Shown: piece by piece, positions 1-7,011 of the stretch | Layout of the letters: each line of letters starts with the position of its first letter | Position numbering within the stretch: position 1 is the stretch's first letter | Assembly: GCA_022842725.1 (NCBI GenBank) | Contig: JALHOZ010000039.1 | Coordinates: 1-35,886 of the forward strand | DNA from: Saprospiraceae bacterium | Lineage (GTDB): Bacteria; Bacteroidota; Bacteroidia; Chitinophagales; Saprospiraceae | Length of the DNA stretch: 35,886 nucleotides | Direction: 5' to 3' | Translations under genes and position numbers: made by a program | The notes under the pieces: generated by a model | What the model saw: only the letters and a program-made list of their open reading frames with translations | The model's database searches: none | Told to the model about the DNA's origin: nothing

Positions 1-2
1 GT

Positions 3-587
3 ATAGTTGCCAACCAGCCTTATTCACTGGCAGGAGTACTTGACGTAGAATGTTCAAAAAAAGGAGCAAGATTTGTGAGATTTTGTGATTGTTTCAACAT
101 TCCGCTTCTCGTTTTGGTGGATGTTCCTGGATTTTTGCCCGGTACCGATCAGGAGTGGAGAGGTATTATCACTAACGGGGCAAAACTATTATATGCTTTT
201 AGTGAGGCCACCGTTCCCAGAATAACAGTTATCACCCGAAAAGCTTATGGAGGTGCTTATGATGTTATGAATTCAAAACACATAGGCGCTGACTTCAATT
301 ATGCCTGGCCGAGTGCTGAAATTGCCGTTATGGGAGCAAAAGGTGCTTCTGAAATCATCTTTAAAAATGAAATATCAAAAGCAGAAAATCCTTCCGAAAA
401 ATTGAAAGAAAAAGAACAGGAATACCAGGAAAAATTTGCAAACCCTTATCGGGCAGCAGCCAGGGGATTTGTAGATGAAGTGATTGAACCAAGGGAAACA
501 AGAAGAAAGCTTATTAAATCTTTTGCAGCCCTTGAAAACAAAAAAATATTAAAATATCCTAAAAAACACGGTAATATTCCGTTATAA
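3..587 (+). CDS. pccB: Acyl-CoA/propionyl-CoA carboxylase, carboxyltransferase (beta) subunit, C-terminal part
   Basis: The reading frame is open from the first bases of the window, so the gene is truncated at its 5' end and only about 195 C-terminal residues are present. The fragment opens with IVANQP and continues with an FDxFNIP-like CDCFNIP segment, [30 protein letters not shown] and [16 protein letters not shown]. These are hallmark blocks of the biotin-dependent carboxyltransferase C-domain, where the acyl-CoA thioester is carboxylated from carboxybiotin. The segment best matches propionyl-CoA carboxylase beta chains, which act in propionate and odd-chain/branched-chain degradation. Substrate (propionyl-, acetyl- or methylcrotonyl-CoA) cannot be fixed without the N-terminal half. 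The stop is 9 bp from the next gene, suggesting co-transcription. Confidence 0.9.
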   Translation: MVANQPYSLAGVLDVECSKKGARFVRFCDCFNIPLLVLVDVPGFLPGTDQEWRGIITNGAKLLYAFSEATVPRITVITRKAYGGAYDVMNSKHIGADFNYAWPSAEIAVMGAKGASEIIFKNEISKAENPSEKLKEKEQEYQEKFANPYRAAARGFVDEVIEPRETRRKLIKSFAALENKKILKYPKKHGNIPL

Positions 588-596
588 ACAAGAGAA

Positions 597-1097
597 ATGG
601 ATCAAACAATTCAGTTATTTGTCACCGGAGGTACTTTTGATAAAGAATATAATTTTATCACCGGTGAACTATATTTTAAGGACACCCATCTACCGGAAAT
701 GTTTGAAAGAGGCAGAAGTAAATTAGATATCGATGTCAAAACCCTGATGATGGTGGACAGTCTGGAAATGACTGATGCGGACAGAGATATTATTTGTTAT
801 CATTGCAAACAAACACCCAATGAAAAAATCATTATCACTCACGGTACGGACACAATGGTGGACACCGCCAAAAAGATCGCAAAACAAAACATAGATAAAA
901 CGATTATTCTGACCGGAGCAATGATACCTTATGCTTTCGGAACCAGTTCCGACGGATTTTTTAACCTGGGTAGTTCTCTTGCATTCGTTCAGGTTTTGCC
1001 TCCCGGAGTATATGTTGTCATGAATGGAAAATGTTTTGTTTGGGACAATGTCCAGAAAAATAAAAAAACGGGATATTTTGAAGAGTTATCCTCATGA
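597..1097 (+). CDS. Short asparaginase-domain protein
   Basis: This 166-residue protein carries the N-terminal fold of type I/II L-asparaginases. It has the nucleophile-bearing TGGT motif at residues 10-13, the second catalytic motif HGTDT at 82-86 and TGAM at 106-109. The smaller C-terminal domain of canonical asparaginases (about 330 residues) is entirely absent, and the gene ends cleanly, so this looks like a natural single-domain family member rather than a broken gene. Similar short asparaginase-domain proteins are known in several phyla. Whether they hydrolyse asparagine is not established to my knowledge. It starts 9 bp after the carboxylase gene, with weak purine-rich sequence (AAGAGAA) before the ATG. 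The next gene follows after 36 bp. Confidence 0.8.
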   Translation: MDQTIQLFVTGGTFDKEYNFITGELYFKDTHLPEMFERGRSKLDIDVKTLMMVDSLEMTDADRDIICYHCKQTPNEKIIITHGTDTMVDTAKKIAKQNIDKTIILTGAMIPYAFGTSSDGFFNLGSSLAFVQVLPPGVYVVMNGKCFVWDNVQKNKKTGYFEELSS

Positions 1098-1133
1098 TAT
1101 TTACAATATTCACTCGATAATATACCTAAGAAT

Positions 1134-2186
1134 ATGAATAAACGGGATTTACAGTACTTATGGGCCTTCAGTATTCCGCTTTCGGCTTATGTAAGCCTGA
1201 CATCAGGTTCCTGGTTATCTTATTTTACCGTGCTGTTTACGTTTGGTATTCTACCGTTTTTTGAATTGTTCACTCCACAATACACCCATAATTTTACAGA
1301 AGAGGAAAAAAAGAAAAGGGTTTCTATCGTGTATTTTGACATTTTGTTGTTTTTGAATATTGTGTGGAATTTCGGCTTAATGTTTCTTTTTTATAAAGGA
1401 CTGGTTTCCGGAGAATGGACATGGTCAGAAACTATCGGCAAAACCTTAAGTATAGGAATCCTTCAGGGTAGTAACGGCATCAATGTTGCGCACGAACTAG
1501 GTCACAAACCGGGTTTATTACACCAGATGGCATCAAGAATTTTGTTGTGGCCCAGTTTGTACGGTCATTTTACCACAGAACACAACTACGGACACCACAC
1601 CAAGGTCAGTACACCCGAAGACCCGGCGACTTCCCGATACGGTGAGTGGCTATACACTTTTTGGTTCCGCTCAATCATTATGGGATATATTTCCGCATGG
1701 AAAATAAAATTGGGCATGCTCAGGTCAATGACAGGCTTCAAAAAATTTATGGGGCATCCTTTGATCGATTTTGTCGCATGGCCATTACTTTTTCCAGTTC
1801 TTGTATATTCTTATTTCGGATTTTTTGCATGTATTGCTTCTTTTTGCATTGCTTTGATTTCGGTTCTTTTGTTGGAATCGATCAACTACATTGAACATTA
1901 CGGTTTGCTCAGAAAAAAAACGTCTGACTCCAGATACGAACCTGTTGAAAAAATCCATTCCTGGAATTCAAATCACGAACTCGGAAGGGTTATTCTGTAC
2001 GAACTTACCCGGCACTCTGACCATCATTATAAAGCTTATAAAAAATATCAAAACCTCGACCATTTTGATGCCAGTCCTCAACTACCCTATGGTTATCCGG
2101 GTAGTATTTTGCTGGCACTCTTACCTCCTGTTTGGTTTTCTATCATGAATCCAAGGGTAACAGCATGGAGGAATAAAAATTTATAA
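1134..2186 (+). CDS. alkB: AlkB-type alkane 1-monooxygenase (membrane di-iron)
   Basis: The 350-residue multi-pass membrane protein has all histidine boxes of the AlkB family: HELGHK at residues 120-125, EHNYGHH at 149-155, NYIEHYGL at 251-258 and RHSDHH at 293-298. These ligate a di-iron centre that inserts one oxygen atom into the terminal carbon of medium-chain alkanes or similar hydrophobic substrates. Hydrophobic segments lie near residues 8-48, 66-90, 105-115 and 210-250. Length is slightly below the usual 380-410, with a short N-terminus. AlkB needs rubredoxin and rubredoxin reductase, neither of which is encoded nearby. The gene sits 4 bp before a sugar-kinase gene and downstream of acyl-CoA carboxylase. 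Linkage to propionyl-CoA handling would fit odd-chain hydrocarbon use, which is an inference. Confidence 0.9.
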   Translation: MNKRDLQYLWAFSIPLSAYVSLTSGSWLSYFTVLFTFGILPFFELFTPQYTHNFTEEEKKKRVSIVYFDILLFLNIVWNFGLMFLFYKGLVSGEWTWSETIGKTLSIGILQGSNGINVAHELGHKPGLLHQMASRILLWPSLYGHFTTEHNYGHHTKVSTPEDPATSRYGEWLYTFWFRSIIMGYISAWKIKLGMLRSMTGFKKFMGHPLIDFVAWPLLFPVLVYSYFGFFACIASFCIALISVLLLESINYIEHYGLLRKKTSDSRYEPVEKIHSWNSNHELGRVILYELTRHSDHHYKAYKKYQNLDHFDASPQLPYGYPGSILLALLPPVWFSIMNPRVTAWRNKNL

Positions 2187-2190
2187 AAAC

Positions 2191-3015
2191 ATGATTTTAG
2201 TTGTAGAAAGCGGCTCATCTAAAGCAGATTGGGCTTTTTTGGATGAAAAAAAAACAATATTTGCTGAAACTGCTGGTATCAATCCTTCAACCCAAATGGG
2301 CCAGGAATTTTTATTCGGTTCCGGTTTTCCTATTCATTTGTTGTCGAAGATTACACAAACTCATTTTTACGGAGCCGGTGTTAACTCAGATGAATCAAAA
2401 ACTATCATTAAACATTTATTGACCAAATCGGGAATCGAAGGAATCTTCCATATTGAATCTGACTTACTCGGAGCTGCAAGAGCATGCTGTAAGGATGAAG
2501 AAGGTGTTGTCGCTATATTAGGCACAGGTTCCAATGTATGTATGTATGATGGAAAAAATATTTCCCAGTTTTCTCCATCATTAGGGTTTATCCTGGGTGA
2601 TGAAGGGAGTGGATGCCATTTAGGTAAAGAAGTATTAAGAGCCTATTTTAATCGGACAATGCCGGAAAATTTAATAAAAAGTTTTGAAAAATCTTTTAAG
2701 CTGACCCTACATGAAACCCTTCAAAACACTTACAAAAACAAAGGCAGCAATGCATATATTGCCTCCTTTGCCTCGTTTTTAGCCAAAAGAGATCATGAAT
2801 GGAAACATTTGTTAATTAAAAAAGTGTTTCTTGAATTTGTCGAACAAAAACTCTTGCCAACACCGGATATATCTTCCAAAAACATTCATTTTGTTGGTTC
2901 GATTGCCCATTTTCATAGTGATATACTCGAAGAAGTGTTAAATTCTAATGGTTTACGTCTTGGTTCTGTACTACAGAAACCTCTTGAAAAATTAGTTTAC
3001 TATCATAAAACCTGA
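2191..3015 (+). CDS. BadF/BadG/BcrA/BcrD-family ATPase, N-acetylglucosamine kinase-like
   Basis: The 274-residue protein belongs to the ASKHA fold group. It has a phosphate-1 loop ESGSSKADW at residues 6-14, phosphate-2 motif GTGSN at about 111-115, and the GFILGDEGSG adenosine/metal segment at about 131-140 followed by CHLGKEVL. This pattern and the length match the Bacteroidota subfamily annotated as N-acetylglucosamine-kinase-like. The family phosphorylates amino sugars recovered from peptidoglycan or chitin, but the substrate here is not demonstrated. The P1 loop starts with Glu where Asp is usual in family members. It starts 4 bp after alkB and ends the forward gene run. About 260 bp without recognisable features follow. 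Confidence 0.8.
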   Translation: MILVVESGSSKADWAFLDEKKTIFAETAGINPSTQMGQEFLFGSGFPIHLLSKITQTHFYGAGVNSDESKTIIKHLLTKSGIEGIFHIESDLLGAARACCKDEEGVVAILGTGSNVCMYDGKNISQFSPSLGFILGDEGSGCHLGKEVLRAYFNRTMPENLIKSFEKSFKLTLHETLQNTYKNKGSNAYIASFASFLAKRDHEWKHLLIKKVFLEFVEQKLLPTPDISSKNIHFVGSIAHFHSDILEEVLNSNGLRLGSVLQKPLEKLVYYHKT

Positions 3016-3278
3016 ATTTTATAAAGATGTCCTTACAACATTAAAACAAGTAAAAAAACGCTAATCCTTAACCTAGTTATAACATATTGAATAATTTAAT
3101 CAAGTTGAAGAAATCTGCTATGATTATAAAAGGTGTAATGTTATCTTAAGTCACTCAAGTTGTGTGTAACATTATTACGTAAACCTGATATCTCAAACAG
3201 CCCTGTGAGAGGAAAGATCCTTATCAAAGACATAAATGTAAAATAAGTATAAAATTTTCTTGTGTTACTCGTTCAACA

Positions 3279-4316
3279 TTACGGGGCCGGATTAGGCATC
3301 ATTTTATGAACTTCTTCAATCATACCAATCATTTTTTCATCCGGGCTCCGTTGTATTGAGCGAATATTTTCCTCTAATTGTAACACATTGGTAGCGCCAA
3401 TGATCACAGCATGAACATAGGGTTTGGTGAGCAAATACGAAATTGACATTTGGGCAAGAGAAACTGAATGGTTTCGCGCTATCTCCAGATATTTGGAAGT
3501 AGCATCAAAAGTTACCGGGCTGTTATACCTTGCCATTTGTTTAAATTGGTTTAACCTGTCTTGTGGCAAATCAAGTTTTTCGTGATATTTTCCGCTCAAC
3601 AGACCAAAAGCAAGAGGAGAATAAGCCAAAAGACCAATATTATCTCTGTACGAAATTTCTGCGAGGCCAATTTCAAATGTCCGGTTTACCAGATTATAAG
3701 GATTCTGGATACTTACCGGCATAAAATCCTGATATTTGCCCGCCTCCTGCATAAACCTCATCAAGCCCCAGGGTGTTTCATTAGATAATCCCCAATGCCG
3801 GATTTTACCTTGTTGCTTAAACATATACAACGTTTCTACAACTTGACCGATATTGTCTTCCCATCCATCATTTTCAGGAATAAATCCCATTTTACCAAAA
3901 CAATTGGTCTTACGTTCAGGCCAGTGTAATTGGTACAAATCTATATAATCTGTTCCCAATCTGGATAGACTTTTGTGAAGTGCATCAGATAATCTTTGAG
4001 TGGAAAACCCCAGATCAGGGCTGACATGAGCGACATGTATCCCGGGACCTGTTGCTTTGGTAGCCAGGATCAATTCTGATCTTTTATTGGACTCTTTACA
4101 CCAACGACCAATATACTCTTCGGTTTTACCCTGGGTTGACGGATTGGCGGGAACAGGATACATTTCTGCTGTGTCTATAAAATTTATACCGTTTTCGATG
4201 GCCAGGTTCATTTGATCTTTAGCTTCTTCATATGAATTTTGTTGGCCAAAAGTCATGGTTCCTAAACAAATTTTACTGATATTCAGGTCTGACTTTCCTA
4301 ATAATTGATATATCAT
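3279..4316 (-). CDS. tas: Aldo/keto reductase, Tas-like
   Basis: The 345-residue TIM-barrel oxidoreductase has the aldo/keto reductase catalytic tetrad D48, Y53, K87 and H131, and an NADP-binding SNET region. Similarity to E. coli Tas runs through the whole length. Shared blocks are GTMTFG near residue 19, the AEMYPVPANPSTQG segment at about 50-63, LHWPERKTNCFGK at about 130-142, SIQNPYNLVNR and the C-terminal NPAP. Length is practically identical to E. coli Tas (346). The physiological substrate of Tas is unclear; in E. coli it was found through a starvation-related tyrosine phenotype. The gene stands alone on the reverse strand, flanked by divergent or forward genes. Confidence 0.88.
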   Translation of the reverse strand: MIYQLLGKSDLNISKICLGTMTFGQQNSYEEAKDQMNLAIENGINFIDTAEMYPVPANPSTQGKTEEYIGRWCKESNKRSELILATKATGPGIHVAHVSPDLGFSTQRLSDALHKSLSRLGTDYIDLYQLHWPERKTNCFGKMGFIPENDGWEDNIGQVVETLYMFKQQGKIRHWGLSNETPWGLMRFMQEAGKYQDFMPVSIQNPYNLVNRTFEIGLAEISYRDNIGLLAYSPLAFGLLSGKYHEKLDLPQDRLNQFKQMARYNSPVTFDATSKYLEIARNHSVSLAQMSISYLLTKPYVHAVIIGATNVLQLEENIRSIQRSPDEKMIGMIEEVHKMMPNPAP

Positions 4317-4602
4317 TTGTTATATTTTTTTGATGATTTGTAACTATTGGTTGTTTTAAACGTATTCTTAGTATATAGAAAATTAACGAAAACTTTGATA
4401 TCATTACACCTGCAAATTTGAGATTTTAGGTTTAGTGAATATAAGATGTCACTTTTACATATTTACATTATGTTACTGATACAACCCGCTAAATGAAAAA
4501 TATGTTTATGAATTGCTTTCCGAAGTATAAATCATGTAAAAAAAGTTAAATTATTCTTAAAAAAACATCTTTTTTTTATGTCAAAAGAACTTTATAAAAA
4601 TT

Positions 4603-4620
4603 TATTTGTTGCAACAAATA
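4603..4620. promoter_or_regulatory. 18-bp perfect palindrome, probable operator of the YceI gene
   Basis: TATTTGTTGCAACAAATA is perfectly self-complementary over 18 bp. It is centred 37 bp before the YceI start codon, where a repressor would overlap or follow the core promoter. The TTGTTGCAACAA core resembles sites bound by dimeric MarR-family regulators, but no regulator gene lies next to it in this window. The rest of the 332-bp gap 4317-4648 is AT-rich with no gene. Confidence 0.55.
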
Positions 4621-4648
4621 TTAATTCACACAAAAATAATTTAAGCGT

Positions 4649-5227
4649 ATGAGATCATTTTCATTTTTATTTATCCTTGCAGGAGTCATTTCATTGTCAG
4701 CTTTTACAGCGCCAAAACCGACAGCTAAAACCATCAATGTAGCTCAATCAGTTATCAATTGGAAAGGTTATAAAGTTCTTGGAGAACATGAAGGAACTGT
4801 AAAATTTGCTTCAGGAAGCCTTGACTTCACCAATGATGTATTGACAGGCGGAATGTTGTCTGTTGACATGAACAGTATCACCGTTACGGATCTTAAACCT
4901 GGACAGGGAAAGGAAAATCTGGAAGGACATTTAAAATCTGACGATTTTTTTGGAGTTGCGACCTACCCTAAATCAACTTTAAAATTTAAAAAAGTTGTAT
5001 CAAGAGGAAAACCGGGAGAATACAAAATTGTTGCTGACCTTACCATCAAAAACTCAACTAAAGAAGTAAAATTTGATGCTAATATTATGGCAAACAAAGG
5101 AACGGCTTCATTAAAAATTGACCGTTCTGATTTTGATGTAAAATTTGGTAGCGGAAGTTTTTTTGACGGCTTGGGAGATAAGACCATTTATGATGAGTTT
5201 GATTTAAATATTAACATTATTTTTTGA
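4649..5227 (+). CDS. YceI-family periplasmic protein
   Basis: This 192-residue protein begins with a signal peptide (hydrophobic residues 4-20, cleavage likely after SAFTA). It continues with the YceI beta-barrel: INWKGYKVLGEHEGTVKF near residues 36-53, the SGSLDF strand, VDMNSITVTD, HLKSDDFFGVATYP, and the C-terminal KTIYDEFDLNI. YceI proteins form lipocalin-like barrels; a Thermus homologue binds a polyisoprenoid. In many bacteria they respond to membrane, pH or osmotic stress. The length is typical of the family. The gene is monocistronic, and the next promoter begins 18 bp after its stop. The palindrome 29-46 bp upstream of the start suggests repressor control. Confidence 0.88.
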   Translation: MRSFSFLFILAGVISLSAFTAPKPTAKTINVAQSVINWKGYKVLGEHEGTVKFASGSLDFTNDVLTGGMLSVDMNSITVTDLKPGQGKENLEGHLKSDDFFGVATYPKSTLKFKKVVSRGKPGEYKIVADLTIKNSTKEVKFDANIMANKGTASLKIDRSDFDVKFGSGSFFDGLGDKTIYDEFDLNINIIF

Positions 5228-5245
5228 TTTTTTTAGAAAAATATG

Positions 5246-5276
5246 TTGTAACATATAAAGAAAATTCGTACCTTTG
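5246..5276 (+). promoter_or_regulatory. Bacteroidota-type promoter for the repeat-array RNA
   Basis: TTG at 5246-5248, a 20-bp spacer and TACCTTTG at 5269-5276 match the Bacteroidota -33/-7 consensus (TTTG / TAnnTTTG). Transcription would start at about 5281-5283, just after the YceI stop, and run through the four repeats to the terminator at 5755-5783. No start codon with a useful frame follows. Confidence 0.7.
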
Positions 5277-5353
5277 TGTCACTAATTTTTTTTAGTTAAG
5301 TAGTCAATAATTTTCCTTAAAAGTAGGGATATAAAATATAGTGTACTTATCAC

Positions 5354-5433
5354 AAAGAGACAGTAGTTTTTTTCATAGTTAGAGGGTCGGGTCGCTGGAC
5401 TCGGCCCCTTTCAACTTAAAAAACATAACGTCG
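5354..5433 (+). repeat. Array repeat unit 1
   Basis: 80 bp from AAAGAGACAGTAG to CATAACGTCG. It differs from units 2 and 3 at three internal positions: unit position 36 (A to G), 43 (C to T, in the loop) and 49 (T to C). Positions 36 and 49 pair in the predicted hairpin, so the two changes compensate. TTATCAC just before it (5347-5353) is complementary to GTGATAA just after it (5439-5445). Confidence 0.9.
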
Positions 5434-5458
5434 TAAAAGTGATAACAGTGGAAACACT

Positions 5459-5538
5459 AAAGAGACAGTAGTTTTTTTCATAGTTAGAGGGTCAGGTCGC
5501 CGGACTTGGCCCCTTTCAACTTAAAAAACATAACGTCG
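5459..5538 (+). repeat. Array repeat unit 2
   Basis: 80 bp, identical to unit 3 in the hairpin core. The spacer before it (5434-5458) holds a small AGTG-GAAA-CACT hairpin with a GNRA-type loop. AAGTACAC after it (5543-5550) is complementary to GTGTACTT in the leader (5341-5348). Confidence 0.9.
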
Positions 5539-5572
5539 TAAAAAGTACACAAATGTAAATAGTTTTTATACT

Positions 5573-5652
5573 AAAGAGACAGTAGTTTTTTTCATAGTTA
5601 GAGGGTCAGGTCGCCGGACTTGGCCCCTTTCAACTAAAAAAATATAACGTCG
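5573..5652 (+). repeat. Array repeat unit 3
   Basis: 80 bp. It differs from unit 2 only in the 3' tail (CAACT then seven A, and TATAACG instead of CATAACG); the C to T change leaves a G-U pair in the outer stem. It is flanked by GTTTTTAT (5562-5569) and the complementary ATAAAAAC (5664-5671). Confidence 0.9.
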
Positions 5653-5672
5653 CATTCTTTTGGATAAAAACA

Positions 5673-5750
5673 AAAAAGACAGTAGTTTTTTTCATAGTTA
5701 GAGGGTCAGGTCGCTGGACTTGGCCCCTTTCAAAAAAAAACATAACGTCG
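5673..5750 (+). repeat. Array repeat unit 4
   Basis: 78 bp. It has an A-rich tail that replaces CAACTT and a GCTG loop. The TCTTTTGGAT before it (5656-5665) is complementary over 10 bases to ATCCAAAAGA (5762-5771) inside the terminator that follows. Confidence 0.9.
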
Positions 5751-5754
5751 TTAT

Positions 5755-5783
5755 AAAGCCCATCCAAAAGATGGGCTTTTTTT
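5755..5783 (+). terminator. Intrinsic terminator of the repeat-array RNA
   Basis: A 10-bp perfect stem (AAAGCCCATC at 5755-5764 with GATGGGCTTT at 5770-5779) and a five-base loop, with a run of seven T at 5777-5783 on the forward strand. It ends the repeat transcript before the threonine aldolase gene. Confidence 0.88.
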
Positions 5784-5949
5784 ATTTCCAATCTTTAAAC
5801 ATAACGGGTACATGCTCATGTCAACGGGTTATCAAAAATCTTTAATATTATAAGTCTGAAATGTACTATACATTCTTACTGACAGAAGCACAATTTTTAT
5901 TTTTGAATTATGTTTTAGGTTTTATCACAAGGCTTACCCTCAGATGTAA

Positions 5950-5957
5950 TATCTTTG
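5950..5957 (+). promoter_or_regulatory. -7 promoter element of the threonine aldolase gene
   Basis: TATCTTTG matches TAnnTTTG exactly and lies 33 bp before the GTG start. No convincing -33 TTTG is found 19-21 bp upstream, so the promoter may be weak or need an activator. The rest of 5784-5990 shows nothing else. Confidence 0.5.
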
Positions 5958-5990
5958 TATTATATTTGTTGATTGTATAATTTTTTGATC

Positions 5991-7007
5991 GTGGAAGTAA
6001 ATATTATTAGTGACACAGTCACCAAACCTAATAAAAAGATGTTGGAAGCGATGATCTCAGCGCCTTTGGGTGATGATGTTTTTGGTGAAGACCCAACCGT
6101 TAATGCATTAGAAGAAAAGGTTCAAAAGATGTTTGGTAAAGAAGCAGCCATTTTTTGCCCTTCCGGAACCATGACCAATCAAATTGCCATAAAATTACAT
6201 ACCAAAAGTCTCGATGAAATGATTTGTGACGTGGACTCTCATGTCTACCAGGCAGAATCTGCCGGTTTTGCCTTTCACAGTGGTATCAGTGTTCACTTGC
6301 TTCAAGGGCAATATGGTAAAATCACTGCTGATCAGGTTGAATCTGCCATAAAACCAGGACATGATTGGCAGCCTCTTTCCCGACTTGTTGTTCTTGAAAA
6401 CAGTTGCAACAAAGGTGGTGGGAGTTACTACACCACATCGGAAATTGAACCTGTAAAAGCAGTGGCAAAAAAACATAATCTCAAAATGCATCTTGATGGA
6501 GCCCGATTATTTAATGTTTTGGTAGAAACCGGGGAATCCACTGAATCTTTTGGTGCTTTGTTTGATAGTATATCCATATGTCTGTCTAAAGGTCTGGGTG
6601 CTCCGGTGGGTTCTGTCCTTACAGGTGATAAAGCTTTTATAAAAGAAGCCCGAAGGTTTCGAAAAGTTTTTGGCGGAGGAATGCGTCAGGCCGGAATACT
6701 TGCCGCAGCAGGTATTTATGCACTTGATCATCATATACATGATTTAAAAACAGACAATGACAGAGCAAAATATATCGGTGCGGTATTACAAACCAAGTCT
6801 TTTGTCAAATCACTTAAGCCTGTTTTTACGAATATTATCATTTTTACCCTGGAAGACTCCCTTCCTATGGAAACATTTTTAATAAATCTAGCTGAAAAAG
6901 GTATTCTGGCAACATCTTTTGGATATCAAACCATCAGATTTGTTTTACACAGAGACGTGACAGTAGAACAATTTGAATATCTGTCCGATGTAATCAAAAA
7001 ATTATAA
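5991..7007 (+). CDS. ltaE: Low-specificity L-threonine aldolase
   Basis: This is a PLP-dependent fold-type I aldolase that splits threonine or allo-threonine into glycine and acetaldehyde. The 338-residue frame shows the family N-terminus (ISDTVTKP near residues 6-13, then GDDVFGEDPTVN), the PSGTMTNQ cofactor segment at 58-65, HLDGARLFN at 167-175 and SKGLGAPVGS with the Schiff-base lysine K200. I chose the GTG at 5991 because the family starts immediately before this SDTVTKP block and it falls downstream of the -7 element at 5950. An upstream TTG at 5973 would add six unconserved residues. The MerR-type regulator gene begins 4 bp after the stop, so the two are probably one operon. Confidence 0.88.
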   Translation: MEVNIISDTVTKPNKKMLEAMISAPLGDDVFGEDPTVNALEEKVQKMFGKEAAIFCPSGTMTNQIAIKLHTKSLDEMICDVDSHVYQAESAGFAFHSGISVHLLQGQYGKITADQVESAIKPGHDWQPLSRLVVLENSCNKGGGSYYTTSEIEPVKAVAKKHNLKMHLDGARLFNVLVETGESTESFGALFDSISICLSKGLGAPVGSVLTGDKAFIKEARRFRKVFGGGMRQAGILAAAGIYALDHHIHDLKTDNDRAKYIGAVLQTKSFVKSLKPVFTNIIIFTLEDSLPMETFLINLAEKGILATSFGYQTIRFVLHRDVTVEQFEYLSDVIKKL

Positions 7008-7011
7008 TATT

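Larger units (their letters stand above)
5281..5783 (+). ncRNA. Candidate ~500-nt structured non-coding RNA with four internal repeats
   Basis: A good promoter (5246-5276), four ~80-nt near-identical repeats and an intrinsic terminator (5755-5783) define a transcription unit with no credible reading frame; all frames are broken by frequent stops. Each repeat can fold into a long imperfect hairpin. The parts are an outer GUUUUUU/AAAAAAC stem, AGUU/AACU, GGGUC/GGCCC with one G-U pair, and AGGUC/GACUU closed by a GCCG or GCUG tetraloop. In the first repeat both partners of one pair change (A-U to G-C), keeping the stem. Spacers of 20-34 nt are unique, but several are complementary across the repeat they flank. 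I do not recognise the family. It could be a protein-binding sponge, a structural RNA, or a leader for threonine aldolase. Confidence 0.65.

Noticed and set aside
5354-5700. Internal promoters in every array repeat (TAGTTTTT resembling a -7 element)
   Set aside because: The last base of TAnnTTTG is wrong and no TTTG lies 19-21 bp upstream in any unit. The T-run is better explained by pairing with the A-run at the other end of the repeat.
5354-5750. CRISPR array
   Set aside because: The repeats are ~80 bp with only four copies, spacers vary from 20 to 34 bp and are partly complementary to each other, and there are no cas genes. A promoter and an intrinsic terminator frame the unit.
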